DNA of 33,300 bases from Pseudoflavonifractor sp. (GCA_023667145.1 JAMPAQ010000009.1:1-33300); one strand, 5' to 3'. Shown: positions 25,101 to 33,300, counted from the first letter of the stretch. Program-made: numbers and translations. Notes: generated by a model from the letters alone, not told the origin.

Positions 25101-25131
25101 CAAAGATACTAAAAATGATGAGTCAGGCAAG
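25101..25131 (-). promoter_or_regulatory. Promoter of the LRR protein gene
   Basis: On the minus strand CTTG (25131-25128), a 19-base spacer and TATCTTTG (25108-25101) match the Bacteroidetes consensus. The leader to ATG 24844 would be about 250 bases and contains the two inverted-repeat structures listed separately. Confidence 0.7.
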
Positions 25132-25175
25132 ATAAATATCGTTTTTGATGTCGCGAGTGGGGGAGGGTGCGGGGG

Positions 25176-25802
25176 TCAGGAGTAGAGGAAGGGGAGGGAG
25201 TCGCGGTTGGACTGCTCGATGCGTTTGTTGCGCCAGCACTTGCGGCAGACGGCGATGTATCGGTCATCGCCGCCGATTTCGACCTGCTCTCCCTCCTCGA
25301 CCATGTCGCCCGATGAGTCGATGCGTGCGTTGACTATCGTCTTGCGGCCGCATGTGCATGTCGATTTTATCTCGTCAATAGTGTCGGCAATCTCAAACAG
25401 CCGCCGCGATCCCTCAAACAGATGGGTCTTGAAGTCGGTGCGCAGTCCGTAGCAGAGCACGTTGCTGCCGTAGTCATCGACCACGCGGGCGAGCTGGTCG
25501 ACCTGGTCGGCGGTCAGGAACTGGGCCTCGTCGATGAGAAACCAGTCGATGACAGTCATTGTTTTCTCAAACATCTCCTGTGCCATCACGTAGAGGTCGG
25601 TGTCGTGGTATATCCACAGGCAGCGCCGCTCGATGCCGATGCGTGAGCGTATCACGGCCTCCTTCTCGCGTGTGTCGATGATTGGTTTGAGGCACACGTA
25701 GTTCATGTCGCGTTCCTCAAAGTTGTATGCCGTCGTGAGCAGCAGGGCCGTCTTGGCCGAGCCCATCGTGCCGTATCTGAAGTATAATTTGCCTTTTCTC
25801 AT
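25176..25802 (-). CDS. tdk: Thymidine kinase (type II, TK1-like)
   Basis: A 208-residue enzyme phosphorylating thymidine with ATP in the pyrimidine salvage pathway. The P-loop GTMGSAKT is at 11-18, and DEAQF at 91-95 holds the catalytic Glu92. Zinc-binding cysteines are Cys149, 151, 186 and 189. The lasso region with YIAVCRKCW fits the family. The open frame continues 41 codons upstream into the S41 peptidase gene, but ATG 25802 gives the canonical N-terminus MRKGKLYFRYG. It is the last gene of a run read parC, DUF3316, S41, tdk. Confidence 0.93.
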   Translation of the reverse strand: MRKGKLYFRYGTMGSAKTALLLTTAYNFEERDMNYVCLKPIIDTREKEAVIRSRIGIERRCLWIYHDTDLYVMAQEMFEKTMTVIDWFLIDEAQFLTADQVDQLARVVDDYGSNVLCYGLRTDFKTHLFEGSRRLFEIADTIDEIKSTCTCGRKTIVNARIDSSGDMVEEGEQVEIGGDDRYIAVCRKCWRNKRIEQSNRDSLPFLYS

Positions 25803-25836
25803 GATTGACTTGAATGTTGCGTAAATATAGTGACAA

Positions 25837-26865
25837 TTATTGGAGCTGCAAGAGTCTGCCGATGGCAAAATCGAGCATTGTGTCGCGACCCTCAAGGGTC
25901 GCCACCGGGTCGAGGTCGACGGCACATCCCTCTGATGGCTCTATGCCGCCCTCGGTCTCCCCGCCGTCAGGCCCGAGTATCGGACATGCCGACATCCTGA
26001 CGGCCCATCCGCAGGGAAGTTCTGACGTGTAGGGCATTCCACCACCGCCGCCTGTCGTCGCCCCTACCACCGTGACGAGCGGCAGGGTGCGCATAATGGC
26101 CACGAAATTGTTTGCAGCCGAGAATGTGGAGCGGTTGGTCAGCACCACAACGGGCTTGCCCCACATCTGTCGCCCGGCTCCGGCGGGGTCGTAGTGGAAT
26201 TGACGCGGCTTGGAGAACTCATCGTGGCCCGGCCCGGTCTTGTGGGAGATGTATCCGGCGGTGATGCGTCGGGTGATAAACCGCCTGACAAGGGTCTCGA
26301 CATTGGTCAGGTCGCCACCGCCGTTGTCGCGCACGTCGATGATGAGTCCCGTGCAGGTCGCCATGTAGGCGAGCACTTCGTCAAGGTTGCCCTCTCCGAT
26401 GCCGTAGCTGAACGACGAGTAGTGTATGTAGCCGATATTCTCAGGCAAGATGCCATATTCCATTCCGCCGAGCGACCGATAGTTGAAGTTGAAATAGTAT
26501 TGCTGCACGAGGCGTGCGTCATAGTTCTGCGGGTAGTCGCTCCACCACTTGCGGTAATAGTAGGTGTTGAATGGCGCTGACAGGTTTACGTGGCCATCGC
26601 GCAGCTCGCCGAGCATCCCGGCGCATACCTCAAACAGTTCCTCGCGTGTCATCTTGTCAGAAATCATCGGCGCATACCGGCGGTGTACCTCGTCCCAGTC
26701 CACGCCTTTCTCCTCAAAAAAGCAGTAGTGCTCGTCCACTATGGTCCACAGCGCCTCAAAGTTACCTTGCGGATTGTTTTCCCACTCCTCTATCGGGTGA
26801 CATGCCGCCAGCACAATGGCTGTCAGCACTATTGTCAACGTATGTCTTATCTGTCCACTATCCAT
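25837..26865 (-). CDS. S41-family (tricorn-like) peptidase lipoprotein
   Basis: A 342-residue predicted lipoprotein; the signal ends LAAC with Cys22. The upstream TTG at 26874 adds three residues and is less likely than ATG 26865. The S41 core has RDNGGG (about 179-184) and NRSTFSAANNF with probable nucleophile Ser249. The Lys of CtpA-type enzymes is absent (GATTGGGGG instead of the usual GK), while DGH (His92) matches the tricorn/S41B arrangement that uses a histidine. No PDZ domain is apparent. The substrate is unknown. It is 34 bases upstream of tdk and 35 bases downstream of the DUF3316 gene. Confidence 0.85.
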   Translation of the reverse strand: MDSGQIRHTLTIVLTAIVLAACHPIEEWENNPQGNFEALWTIVDEHYCFFEEKGVDWDEVHRRYAPMISDKMTREELFEVCAGMLGELRDGHVNLSAPFNTYYYRKWWSDYPQNYDARLVQQYYFNFNYRSLGGMEYGILPENIGYIHYSSFSYGIGEGNLDEVLAYMATCTGLIIDVRDNGGGDLTNVETLVRRFITRRITAGYISHKTGPGHDEFSKPRQFHYDPAGAGRQMWGKPVVVLTNRSTFSAANNFVAIMRTLPLVTVVGATTGGGGGMPYTSELPCGWAVRMSACPILGPDGGETEGGIEPSEGCAVDLDPVATLEGRDTMLDFAIGRLLQLQ

Positions 26866-26900
26866 ATCCGGCAATCTGATTGTGTTGAGGTCGGGGGTGT

Positions 26901-27812
26901 CTAATACCGTGCTGAGATTATCCGTGCCTCAGGGTCGGGGCGGTGTCCCGGCGACAGCGATATCCATTCACTCACGATGCCTATCACCACGCTGTGCGAC
27001 ACCATGCGCGTTGTCACGTCATCGGCCTTGGTCGACAGTATGTTGCCCCGGTATCCCAGTCTCAGCGTGGTTGCCCCGAATTGCAGGTCGGCGGTCACGA
27101 GATTGTCAATCTTGAGATAGTTGCCCCACCATGCGCCGTGCACGAGTCCGGCCCGGTCGCCGAGATATATCTCATAGTAGAGCTCGCCGTAGTCAGGCGC
27201 GAAAAACAGCCCCGTGACAGGCATCGTGACCCCATATCTCAGCAGTATCGGCAGACGGCCTATCCTCACCGGCCATGCTATCGCCACCGTGGCGTTGACA
27301 GTCCATGCCGCCTTGGCCGATGCGGGGTTGTTACCGTTGCGTGCCGAGTATAGGCATCCTCCCTCTATCGAAGTGCTGCCTCCGGCTGTCACCGTCAGTC
27401 CGTAGGGTATCTGCCAGCGGCGTTCCATACCCCACTCGGCATCGAGCATCAGACTCCACATCGTGGCATTGCGGGCCGGGTTGTCGGTGCGGTCTAACGC
27501 TATGCCGCCGCCGAGGTGCATCATCCATCGCTCAGGGTCAAACCTCATGGCCTGTCGGCGCTCGTAGTTGAACGCCGCGTGCCATCCGTCATATTTCAGA
27601 GGCGACAGGTAAGTGTCGGCGAGATGGCCGCTGCCCGCTTCGAGCATGTAGGCCGATGTCACCGGCCTTATCGGCTTTGTTTCATCATCGGCATGGGTCT
27701 GTATCGTTGTCAAGCATGACGACACCATAATCAACAGCATCAAGAGCCGGCGCGTCGTGGTGGATGCGGCTGTCGGGCGTGGCAGATTTCCGTATGGACG
27801 GAGTCGTCTCAT
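26901..27812 (-). CDS. DUF3316-family exported protein
   Basis: A 303-residue protein with a long N-terminal basic region and a hydrophobic segment (RLLMLLIMVSSCLTTIQTHA, about 22-41), a probable signal peptide with an extended n-region. The mature part has alternating aromatic and small residues, with strands such as YGVTMPVTGLFFAPDYGELYY and a final YRGNILSTKA segment. This fits DUF3316, outer-membrane beta-barrel-like proteins of Bacteroidota of unknown function. The start lies 2 bases after the parC stop, indicating translational coupling. Confidence 0.75.
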   Translation of the reverse strand: MRRLRPYGNLPRPTAASTTTRRLLMLLIMVSSCLTTIQTHADDETKPIRPVTSAYMLEAGSGHLADTYLSPLKYDGWHAAFNYERRQAMRFDPERWMMHLGGGIALDRTDNPARNATMWSLMLDAEWGMERRWQIPYGLTVTAGGSTSIEGGCLYSARNGNNPASAKAAWTVNATVAIAWPVRIGRLPILLRYGVTMPVTGLFFAPDYGELYYEIYLGDRAGLVHGAWWGNYLKIDNLVTADLQFGATTLRLGYRGNILSTKADDVTTRMVSHSVVIGIVSEWISLSPGHRPDPEARIISARY

Positions 27813-27814
27813 GG

Positions 27815-30505
27815 TCAGAATATGCGTTGCTGGCCGTTTATCTCGTCCCTCACCTCGTCGTCGCTGCGGTCGGGTTCCACCGGCGAATTGTCTCCCTCAT
27901 CGGCCGGCTCATCCTGCTCATCGGGTGTCTCCTCGGGTGACAGCTCACGTGGCTCAAGTTCGGTCACCGTGTCTATCGTGAATGTCGTCAGTCTCTTGCC
28001 CTTGGCTTTCAAGGACTTGACCGCGATAAACTCGACAGCGTCGACCGTCATCGGTTCGCGGGTCGCGTCATCGCCACCGAATGTCACCTCAAACCGTGCT
28101 CCCGGCGCGTCTGACAGTGCTATCAGTGTCGATTTCTCGTTGTCACCGAGGTAACGCTGGCGTTTAGTTGTCGGCTCAAACGTAAACCGCTTCAGGTAGG
28201 GGTAGCCCTGTTGGTCCTCGTCGTTGAGTATCGCGGTCCACACGTGGCCGGGGCGGAATTTCTCTATCCTGAGTATGTTGTCCTCATAGTGGTTGCCGAC
28301 ATCAAATGTCGACATATAGTACTCGCCGTTGTCGAGTATGATAAGTATCTTGTCATTGCCCGCAAACTCGCCGAGGTAGTCACCGCGTCCATCATAGTTG
28401 AGGCGCAGCACGTCGGGGTCAAACCACACCTCGCGTCCTCCGAGAGTCGAGGCACCCTTCTCCTTGAGTGAGAAACGGTGTACCTCGTTCTTGGTCACGA
28501 TGTTGCCCTGCGACTGCTTCCCCTTGATGGCAAGTTCCGAGAAGTCAATATCAAATTGCAACGTCTTGAGCCGTGGCTTGGGCTTGAGCGTCACCTTCAC
28601 CACCTCGGCCTCGCCGTTGGGGTTGGCTGTGAACCACGCTACACGTGACCCCGGCAGACCCTGCGTGAGGTCATACTCCTTGTCGCGGGTGAGTCCCGTG
28701 GCCGCGAAGCGTTTCATGAAGTAGGTGCCATTGCGGCCGTTCTGGTATATCACGTTATATATGGTGCGCGTGTCGTTGCGCTTCCACACATTTATATATA
28801 GTATGTTCTTGCCGACAAACATCTTTTCTTGTACCTTGACCACCTTATATTTGCCGTTCTTGTAGAATATGATGATGTCGTCGATGTCAGAGCAGTTGCA
28901 TATATACTCATCCTTCTTGAGTCCCGTGCCGATGAACCCCTCCTCGCGGTTGATATAGAGCTTCTCGTTGGCCTCGGCTACGGTCGCGGCCTCGATGCTG
29001 TCAAAGCCACGTATCACCGTGCGGCGGGGATATGCCTCGCCATACTTTTCCTTGAGCCGCTGATACCATCTTATCGTGTAGTCAGTTATATGCTCCAGCT
29101 CATCGTTTATCTCGTCTATCTTGGCCCTGTAGGAGGCTATGATCTCATCGGCTTTCTTGGAGTTGAACTTCAAGATGCGTCCCATCTTTATCTCCATCAG
29201 TTTCAAGATGTCGTCGTCAGTGACCTCTCGTATGAAATCCTTGGTAAACGGGTCGAGCCGCTTCCTTATGTGGGCGACCGCTATCTCCATCGACGCGGCC
29301 TCCTCAAACTCATGGTCCTTGTAGATGCGCTCCTCGATGAATATCCTTTCGAGCGACGCGAAGTGCAGCAGTTCCTGCTGTTCGTCGAGCTGTATGCGCA
29401 GCTCGTCACGCAGCAGTCCACGTGTCGTGTCGACGCTGTGTCGCAGTACGTCACTCACCCCCAGGAAGTGGGGCTTCTTCTCTGATATCACACAGCAGTT
29501 GGGCGATATACTAAGCTCACAGTCCGTGAAGGCATAGAGCGCGTCGATGGCCTTGTCGCTCGACGTGCCCGGCAGGAGGTACACAATGATGTTGGCCGTC
29601 TCGGCGGTGTTGTCATCGACCTTGCGTATCTTTATCTTGCCCTTTTCAGATGCCTTTAGTATCGAATCAATCAATGTCCCGGTCGTCTTGCCGTATGGTA
29701 TCTCGGTGATGGCAAGTGTCTTGTTGTCGATTTTCTCAATCTTGGCCCTCACCTTGACCTGTCCTCCGCGCTCGCCGTCGTTGTAGCGCGACACGTCGAT
29801 GAATCCGCCGGTGACAAAGTCAGGATATAGCGTGAACTCCTCCCCGCGCAAGTAGGCGATGGCCGCGTCGAGCAGCTCGTTGAAGTTATGGGGCAAAATT
29901 TTTGACGACAGTCCCACGGCTATGCCCTCCACACCCTGGGCCAGCAGCAGCGGGAATTTGACCGGGAGCACCACCGGCTCCTTCTTGCGGCCGTCATAGC
30001 TGAGAGTCCACTCGGTAATCTTGGGGTTGTAGAGCGTCTCAAGCGCGAATGTCGACAGACGGGCCTCGATATATCGGCCAGCCGCCGCCGATGCACCGGT
30101 CAGTATGTTACCCCAGTTTCCCTGCGTCTCGACAAGCAGCTCCTTTTGGCCCAGCTGCACGAGGGCATCGTTGATGGACTGGTCGCCGTGAGGATGGTAC
30201 TGCATCGTGTTGCCGACGATATTGGCCACCTTGTTGAATCGTCCGTCGTCCAACGTCTTCATTGAGTGGAGTATGCGGCGCTGCACGGGCTTCAGGCCAT
30301 CGTCGATGTGGGGTACGGCGCGTTCCAGTATCACGTATGACGCGTAGTCGAGAAACCAGCTCTGGTACATGCCCCTGAGCTGATGGCGTATCACGTCGTC
30401 CGACGTGTCGAGGGTCTCCCGCTCGCTTGTCGGTGACGTGTTGCTGTCAAGTGGTCTCTCCTCCGGTGTATCGTCCTGATTGGTCGGTGTGATGTCGTCG
30501 CTCAT
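27815..30505 (-). CDS. parC: DNA topoisomerase IV subunit A
   Basis: An 896-residue type IIA topoisomerase breakage-reunion subunit. It cuts and rejoins duplex DNA to decatenate daughter chromosomes together with ParE. Visible are the entry segment RAVPHIDDGLKPVQRRILHS (about 62-81), YHPHGDQS (103-110), and the active-site tyrosine Tyr145 in GRYIEARL. A coiled-coil region (about 440-500) and C-terminal beta-propeller-like blades follow, then a long acidic tail of about 45 residues. The acidic N-terminal extension of about 35 residues is unusual. Compared with GyrA, I see no GyrA-box, which supports ParC. parE is not in the window. It is the first gene of the operon containing DUF3316, S41 and tdk. 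Confidence 0.9.
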   Translation of the reverse strand: MSDDITPTNQDDTPEERPLDSNTSPTSERETLDTSDDVIRHQLRGMYQSWFLDYASYVILERAVPHIDDGLKPVQRRILHSMKTLDDGRFNKVANIVGNTMQYHPHGDQSINDALVQLGQKELLVETQGNWGNILTGASAAAGRYIEARLSTFALETLYNPKITEWTLSYDGRKKEPVVLPVKFPLLLAQGVEGIAVGLSSKILPHNFNELLDAAIAYLRGEEFTLYPDFVTGGFIDVSRYNDGERGGQVKVRAKIEKIDNKTLAITEIPYGKTTGTLIDSILKASEKGKIKIRKVDDNTAETANIIVYLLPGTSSDKAIDALYAFTDCELSISPNCCVISEKKPHFLGVSDVLRHSVDTTRGLLRDELRIQLDEQQELLHFASLERIFIEERIYKDHEFEEAASMEIAVAHIRKRLDPFTKDFIREVTDDDILKLMEIKMGRILKFNSKKADEIIASYRAKIDEINDELEHITDYTIRWYQRLKEKYGEAYPRRTVIRGFDSIEAATVAEANEKLYINREEGFIGTGLKKDEYICNCSDIDDIIIFYKNGKYKVVKVQEKMFVGKNILYINVWKRNDTRTIYNVIYQNGRNGTYFMKRFAATGLTRDKEYDLTQGLPGSRVAWFTANPNGEAEVVKVTLKPKPRLKTLQFDIDFSELAIKGKQSQGNIVTKNEVHRFSLKEKGASTLGGREVWFDPDVLRLNYDGRGDYLGEFAGNDKILIILDNGEYYMSTFDVGNHYEDNILRIEKFRPGHVWTAILNDEDQQGYPYLKRFTFEPTTKRQRYLGDNEKSTLIALSDAPGARFEVTFGGDDATREPMTVDAVEFIAVKSLKAKGKRLTTFTIDTVTELEPRELSPEETPDEQDEPADEGDNSPVEPDRSDDEVRDEINGQQRIF

Positions 30506-30539
30506 CTGTCTGTGGTGGTATTATATTAGGATGTAGAGA

Positions 30540-30547
30540 CAAAGATA
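30540..30547 (-). promoter_or_regulatory. -7 box of the parC operon promoter
   Basis: TATCTTTG reads on the minus strand from 30547 to 30540. No clear TTTG occurs at 19-20 bases; a TTTTTTG stretch is closer, at 12 bases. The leader would be about 30 bases. Confidence 0.5.
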
Positions 30548-30602
30548 GCGTTTTTTTGGCAAAAAACAGCTATCCGATACATCCCAAATTAGCGGATATT
30601 AT

Positions 30603-30610
30603 TAAATTTG
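30603..30610 (+). promoter_or_regulatory. -7 box of the efflux adaptor operon promoter
   Basis: TAAATTTG at 30603-30610 matches TAnnTTTG. It overlaps the TTG at which the longest open frame would start, so transcription begins near 30617 and translation must start further down, at ATG 30671. No good -33 element is seen. Confidence 0.5.
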
Positions 30611-30670
30611 TACTATCGGTTCAGGCTTTCCGCCCGATGTGGATGCCGTTATCTTCCGATGCCACTTGAT

Positions 30671-31765
30671 ATGAGATATATTATTACAGCTATGACAACC
30701 GCCGCTGCGGTCGGCCTCCCCGCGTGTGGCTCGGGCGGCGTGTCCCCGGCGGCGTCACACGATGTTGAGGTCGTTGAGTGCCGCCCGGTAACAGTCAACT
30801 GTGGAGGTGAGTATGACGGGGTGATACGTCCCCACCGCATGATTGACGTGAGTAGCCGTGCCGAGGGGGTGCTCCAGCACCGTCTGTTTGACGAGGGCGC
30901 TGAGATTGTGAAAGGGCAACCGCTCTTTCAGATTGACGACAAGGTCTACCGTGCCAAGGTCGATGAGGCACGGGCCAATGTGGAGAAAGCGCGGGCCAAC
31001 GAGCTCAAGGCCAAGCGTGACCTCGACCGCATACGTCCGCTCTACGAGGCCAACGCCGCGTCGCGTCTCGACCTCGACAACGCAGTGGCGGCCTATGAGG
31101 GCGCCCGCGCCGATGTCGAGATAAGCCGCGCCCACCTCGCCCTGGCTCGTGTGGCTCTCGATGATACGCGCATCCTTGCCCCGATGACCGGGTTTATCTC
31201 ACGCAGCAACGTCGATGAGGGGGCATACGTCAGTCCGGGCAGCGGTGCGCTCGCCACGATGCTCAATGTCGATACGGTCAACGTGGAGTTCTCGCTGACA
31301 GCCGCCGAGTATGCCCGCAGCCGCACACGCGGATACTGTTTTGATGCCCTGTGTACCAATCCCGACCATGAGCGCGTCTACCATGTGCTTGTCACCAATG
31401 CCGACGGGACACCCTATCCTGTCGAGGGGGTGGTGGATTTTGCCGCTCACCGTGCCGATGCCACCACGGGCAAGATTATTATCCGTGCCAAGGTCCCCAA
31501 TATGCCTCATACGCTCATGCCCGGCGCTCCGACACGGGTCAGGGTGCTCGGTGAGTCGTCCCGTACTATCCTTGCCCTGCCGCGTGAGTCGGTCGTGGGT
31601 GAGGGCGATGCCCGCTATGTCATGGTGCGCTCTGATGATGGCAGGTTTGTGCGCCGCCCGGTATCGGTGGTGCCGCTATCCCCCGACTCGGTCATCGTCG
31701 ACAGCGGGGTCAGCGCGGGTGAGTATGTGGCTATCGGCATGGTCACTGACGCTAAAGACCGTTGA
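30671..31765 (+). CDS. Efflux periplasmic adaptor (MFP/HlyD family) lipoprotein
   Basis: A 364-residue AcrA/MexA-type adaptor that would bridge an inner-membrane transporter and an outer-membrane channel. The signal ends LPAC with Cys19. The lipoyl-like half motifs are RAEGVLQHRLFDEGAEIVKG and LAPMTGFISRSNVDEGAYV, separated by a helical hairpin rich in Ala, Glu, Lys and Arg (about 100-165). Beta-barrel and membrane-proximal domains follow. Longer starts at 30608 (TTG) and 30659 exist, but the -7 box overlaps the first. Its partner, the outer-membrane factor, begins 4 bases downstream. The usual RND pump gene between them is missing. Confidence 0.9.
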   Translation: MRYIITAMTTAAAVGLPACGSGGVSPAASHDVEVVECRPVTVNCGGEYDGVIRPHRMIDVSSRAEGVLQHRLFDEGAEIVKGQPLFQIDDKVYRAKVDEARANVEKARANELKAKRDLDRIRPLYEANAASRLDLDNAVAAYEGARADVEISRAHLALARVALDDTRILAPMTGFISRSNVDEGAYVSPGSGALATMLNVDTVNVEFSLTAAEYARSRTRGYCFDALCTNPDHERVYHVLVTNADGTPYPVEGVVDFAAHRADATTGKIIIRAKVPNMPHTLMPGAPTRVRVLGESSRTILALPRESVVGEGDARYVMVRSDDGRFVRRPVSVVPLSPDSVIVDSGVSAGEYVAIGMVTDAKDR

Positions 31766-31769
31766 CCCC

Positions 31770-33188
31770 ATGCGCCGTTCTTTCATTCTCCGGGTCATCC
31801 TCACGCTGATTGTCGTGTCAGCGTTGCCTGTGCAGTGGGGCTGCTCGCCGACACGCGGTCTTGCCCGACCCGATACCGCGTTGCCGTCCACCTATGCCGT
31901 GGGCGATTCACTCGCCGCCGACTCCGTCTCGATTGTCGACTGGAAGTGGTGGGAGATAATAGGCGACAGCACCCTTTGCCGCCTTGTCAGACTCACACTC
32001 GCCCACAACCGAGATCTCATGCAAGCAGCGGCGCGTGTCGACGAGGTGCGCGAGCTTTATGGGGTCGCAAAGGCCGATTTCTATCCCACGCTGTCAGGCC
32101 GCGTCGAGGGCAATCGCGAGGTCAAGTGGTATCATCACTCCGACGGCACAGCCAACTATGCCCCTGACCCGCAGCTCGGCATCAAGCTCACGGTCGGATG
32201 GGAGTTCAATCTCTTTGGCAAACTCAACTACCTGCGTGACGCCGCGTCATCACGGTTCGTCGCCACGGTCGAAGATATGAATGCCATGCGCATGAGCCTT
32301 GTCGCACAAGTGGCATCGGCTTACTTCAGGATTATTGCTCTCGACCGCCAGATAGATATAATAGAAAACACGGTCGAGACGCGCCGACAGTCGATGGAAA
32401 AGGCCCGGTTGCGCTACGAGGGTGGACTGACGAGCGCTATCGTCTATGAGCAGACGCGCACGGAGTATCTGACCGCACTGTCGATGCTCCCGTCGCTTCA
32501 GCGGCAATGTGCCCTGCTCAAGGATGCCCTTGCCATCCTTTCGGGAGTCATGCCCGGTGAGCTTGTGCTTGACCGCTCGCTCGCGCTCGATGATGTGATG
32601 CCACCGTCGCTTCCTGTCGGTGTGCCCTCCGACCTGCTGCGCCGCCGTCCCGACCTGCGGGCATCGGCGGCAAGGGTGCGTGAGGCCGAGGCCGGGGTAG
32701 GGGTGTCGTTTGCCGACCGCTTTCCGTCCATCTATCTCAGTTTCACCGCCGGATTCTGGAACTCGGGATTCTCCCGGCTGTTCAGGTCGCCCTACAATTT
32801 CCCTATCGCGGGCATCTCGGGCAACATCTTTGACTTCGGTCGCAAGCAGCGGGCCTACCGCGCCTCGATTGCCCGCTACGAACAGGCACGTATAGGCTAC
32901 GAGCGCGACATTGTCAACGCCTTTGGAGAGGTGCGTGACGCGGTCATCTCATACGGACGCTATCGCGAGGAGGGTGCGCGGCGCATGGAGCTTGTCGATG
33001 CGGCACGCCGCTATCTCAGCCTCGCCATGCTCCAGTATCATGCCGGGATGACGAGCTACCTCGATGTGCTCGACGCTCAGCGCCGCCTGTTCTCGGCCCA
33101 GATTGACTATGCCACTTCGCTAAGTGACCAGTATCTCGCATTCGTGCAGCTCTACAAGGCTCTCGGGGGTGGTTGGGAATATGAGTGA
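31770..33188 (+). CDS. TolC/NodT-family outer-membrane efflux factor
   Basis: A 472-residue outer-membrane channel subunit. The signal sequence ends near Cys25 (QWGC), a weak but plausible lipobox for the NodT lipoprotein group. Two OEP repeats are visible. The first begins WWEIIGDSTLCRLVRLTLAH and holds the GKLNYLRDAASSRFVA helix. The second begins DLLRRRPDLRASAARVREAE and ends with YLDVLDAQRRLFSAQIDYA, a conserved closing motif. The open frame extends 153 codons upstream inside the adaptor gene, out of its frame; ATG 31770, 4 bases after the adaptor stop, is the true start. It would form a tripartite system with the adaptor and an unlinked or downstream pump. Confidence 0.92.
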   Translation: MRRSFILRVILTLIVVSALPVQWGCSPTRGLARPDTALPSTYAVGDSLAADSVSIVDWKWWEIIGDSTLCRLVRLTLAHNRDLMQAAARVDEVRELYGVAKADFYPTLSGRVEGNREVKWYHHSDGTANYAPDPQLGIKLTVGWEFNLFGKLNYLRDAASSRFVATVEDMNAMRMSLVAQVASAYFRIIALDRQIDIIENTVETRRQSMEKARLRYEGGLTSAIVYEQTRTEYLTALSMLPSLQRQCALLKDALAILSGVMPGELVLDRSLALDDVMPPSLPVGVPSDLLRRRPDLRASAARVREAEAGVGVSFADRFPSIYLSFTAGFWNSGFSRLFRSPYNFPIAGISGNIFDFGRKQRAYRASIARYEQARIGYERDIVNAFGEVRDAVISYGRYREEGARRMELVDAARRYLSLAMLQYHAGMTSYLDVLDAQRRLFSAQIDYATSLSDQYLAFVQLYKALGGGWEYE

Positions 33189-33300
33189 TATGTCAGCATT
33201 TTGCCCGCGACGGTAGCCGAAAAAGGCGCTTTTGGATACTTTATCACAGGGCAACCGCATGATTTTTAACGAGCCTTAAGAAGTTCGGAAAGATATTCAA
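33189..33300. other. Region after the outer-membrane factor, no gene seen
   Basis: There is no open frame of useful length before the window edge. A small CC-AAAAG / CTTTT-GG pairing around 33219-33237 is a weak terminator candidate. An RND or ABC pump gene could start beyond the edge, but nothing here shows one. Confidence 0.4.

Noticed and set aside
27815-30505. DNA gyrase subunit A
   Set aside because: No GyrA-box in the C-terminal domain was seen, and the acidic tail fits Bacteroidota ParC better. Without a search some doubt remains.
31311-31769. 153-codon N-terminal extension of the outer-membrane factor
   Set aside because: It runs through the adaptor gene in another frame and is Pro/Ser/Arg-rich. 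ATG 31770 gives a proper signal sequence 4 bases after the adaptor stop.

Overview
The window looks like chromosomal DNA of a gut Bacteroidales bacterium, and Muribaculaceae is my best guess. The reasons are: several promoters of the Bacteroidetes type (TTTG about 20 bases before TAnnTTTG) rather than sigma-70 type; Sec lipoproteins with Bacteroidota-like lipoboxes; a BspA-type leucine-rich repeat protein; DUF6056, DUF3316 and DUF3108 family proteins; starch-degrading enzymes with Bacteroidales-type accessory modules and a C-terminal sorting-like domain. I cannot name the species from sequence alone. Core genes are GC-rich. The AAA+ ATPase, both toxin-antitoxin-like pairs, the LRR protein and the membrane glycosyltransferase-like gene look more AT-rich and are probably accessory.

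Layout. 1-1.5 kb: an AAA+/DUF4143 ATPase (minus strand) behind a 33-bp tandem repeat array that contains part of its promoter. 1.6-1.7 kb: a small double-hairpin repeat. 2.1-6.7 kb: a 1514-residue secreted multimodular alpha-amylase with a nearly perfect internal tandem duplication. 6.9-7.6 kb: a two-gene toxin-antitoxin-like operon. 7.7-10 kb: nfnSL, an electron-bifurcating transhydrogenase (minus). 10.1-10.2 kb: a promoter-like box and strong terminator framing a possible small RNA. 10.5-16.2 kb: an operon-like run with a lipoprotein six-hairpin glycosidase-like enzyme, a SusA-like GH13 enzyme, a YfcE-type phosphoesterase and a SPOR-domain lipoprotein. 16.4-16.5 kb: an orphan promoter followed at once by a hairpin. 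16.6-22.2 kb (all minus): a DUF6056 membrane protein, a tiny lipoprotein, a SulP transporter, a DUF3108 protein and a YafQ/RHH toxin-antitoxin pair. 22.4-25.1 kb: a BspA-like LRR protein with a long hairpin-rich leader. 25.2-30.5 kb: a minus-strand operon read as parC, DUF3316, S41 peptidase, tdk. 30.6-33.2 kb: an efflux adaptor and an outer-membrane factor, with no inner-membrane pump seen before the window ends.

How it works together. The two GH13 enzymes and the six-hairpin enzyme suggest extracellular and periplasmic alpha-glucan (starch/glycogen) breakdown, but no SusC/SusD/SusR homologue is present here, so import would rely on other loci. NfnSL balances NADH, NADPH and ferredoxin during fermentation. 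parC and tdk are housekeeping DNA genes. I found no tRNA, rRNA, CRISPR array, transposase or prophage genes. The most promising undescribed items are the small-RNA candidate near 10.1-10.2 kb, the orphan promoter-hairpin at 16.4 kb, the tandem-repeat promoter of the ATPase, and the structured leader with an embedded 115-bp inverted-repeat element in front of the LRR gene.
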